Below, in pieces: positions 6,279 to 6,635 of a DNA stretch of 6,635 nt. Where the stretch lies: NCBI GenBank assembly GCA_027488415.1, contig JAIYBS010000213.1:1-6635 (forward strand). Reading direction: 5' to 3'. The notes beneath the pieces were generated by a model. That model ran no database searches and was not told the DNA's origin. It saw only the letters and a program-made list of their open reading frames with translations. Each line of letters opens with the position of its first letter. The stretch's first letter is position 1. This stretch comes from Planctomycetaceae bacterium (GTDB lineage Bacteria; Planctomycetota; Phycisphaerae; Phycisphaerales; SM1A02). The position numbers were made by a program, and so were the translations under genes.

Positions 6279-6635
6279 CTAACGCGCCGCCCGGGCGCGC
6301 CGTTCCACGTCGCGCCGCACGGTCTCCACGAGCTCGCGGACCGTGCGCGAGCTGGGAGCGCGCTCGTCCGACGGGAGCTCCTCGCCCCGGTCGAGCATGT
6401 CCCGCACGCGGCGTGCCGCGGCGTGCGCGCTGGAGTGCGCGGTCCGGCCGAGGTGTCGCGCGATCTCGGGGAAGCTGAGCGTCGTCATCTCGCGGGCGAG
6501 GTGCACGACGACGCCGCGGGCGAGCACAACGCGGCGGTGCCGTCCGCTCGCGGCAAGGTCGTCCCGGTTGACGCCGAGCTGCTCGCAGGTCGCGTCGAGG
6601 ATCGCCGCGATGCGCGGCGGGGCGCCGCGGACGCC
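6279..6635 (-). CDS. C-terminal part of a DnaA-domain-IV protein (possibly DnaA), cut by the window edge
   Basis: The reading frame is open to the right edge; 118 C-terminal residues are visible. They match DnaA domain IV, the DnaA-box-binding helix-turn-helix: an ILDATCEQLGVNRDDL helix (12-27), the basic loop GRHRRVVLAR (31-40), the long helix with HLAREMTTLSFPEIARHLGR (45-64), then the recognition-helix start at 65-72. In DnaA this last part normally reads Asp/Asn-His-[ST]-T-V; here it is Ala66-His67-Ser68-Ser69-Ala70, so a usual base-contacting acid and a hydrophobic residue are lost. A charged 38-residue tail follows, ending with ERRARAAR. It may be the chromosomal initiator DnaA of a planctomycete, a diverged DnaA paralogue, or another DNA-binding protein with this domain (some REP-associated transposases carry one). 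The AAA+ part would lie outside. A GTG at 6527 could be read as a start, but it would cut the domain in half. It is first in the presumed three-gene operon. Confidence 0.75.
   Translation of the reverse strand, partial: GVRGAPPRIAAILDATCEQLGVNRDDLAASGRHRRVVLARGVVVHLAREMTTLSFPEIARHLGRTAHSSAHAAARRVRDMLDRGEELPSDERAPSSRTVRELVETVRRDVERRARAAR

Noticed and set aside
3569..6478. A 969-codon open frame on the plus strand, and a 659-codon one at 4197-6176.
   Set aside because: Both lie opposite the DegT-fold and exported HEAT-like genes. Their composition is dominated by Arg/Ala/Gly/Asp or Ser/Ala, with no domain. They are high-GC antisense artefacts.
6279..6527. Separate 82-residue gene starting at GTG 6527.
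   Set aside because: The DnaA domain IV homology continues upstream through 6528-6610 in the same open frame, so this is an internal codon of a larger protein.

Overview
The window is GC-rich chromosomal DNA (about 70% GC by eye), densely coded, with gaps of 3 to 49 bases between genes. It holds eight genes: seven complete and one cut by the right edge. There are no RNA genes, insertion sequences, CRISPR arrays or long repeats that I can see. An Mla-type lipid-transport permease and a lipoprotein point to a bacterium with two membranes. GC content, two HEAT-repeat exported proteins, the GuaA interdomain segment and the style of the DnaA domain IV suggest a planctomycete, perhaps Phycisphaerae. 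That placement is inference from recognition, not a search.

Left block (2-1896, minus strand), in transcription order: a small HEAT-like lipoprotein, two consecutive single-domain STAS proteins, and an MlaE/YrbE-type ABC permease. The lipoprotein and the first STAS gene overlap by ATGA, the two STAS genes are 36 bases apart, and the second STAS gene is 12 bases before the permease. This looks like one operon for the inner-membrane part of an MCE/Mla lipid transporter. The ATPase (MlaF-like) and MCE protein (MlaD-like) would be expected beyond the left edge.

Centre (1946-3496, plus strand): guaA, GMP synthase, complete with all catalytic motifs. It is divergent from the lipoprotein across 49 bases and convergent with the next gene across 6 bases.

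Right block (3503-6635, minus strand), in transcription order: the C-terminal part of a protein ending in a DnaA domain IV helix-turn-helix, a 523-residue exported alpha-helical (HEAT-like) protein, and a DegT/DnrJ/EryC1/StrS-fold protein. Gaps of 10 and 3 bases suggest co-transcription.

The most striking observation is that the DegT-fold protein is intact but has lost essentially every residue that holds and activates PLP in this family. The Schiff-base lysine is Arg188, the pyridine-nitrogen aspartate is Asn159, and three phosphate-binding positions are Ala63, Gly183 and Asp243. The surrounding fold motifs are kept. It is therefore unlikely to be a normal sugar aminotransferase. Second-line observations are the STAS pair that differs at the regulatory phospho-site, the DnaA domain with an altered DNA-contact motif, and the two exported HEAT-like proteins of unknown role.
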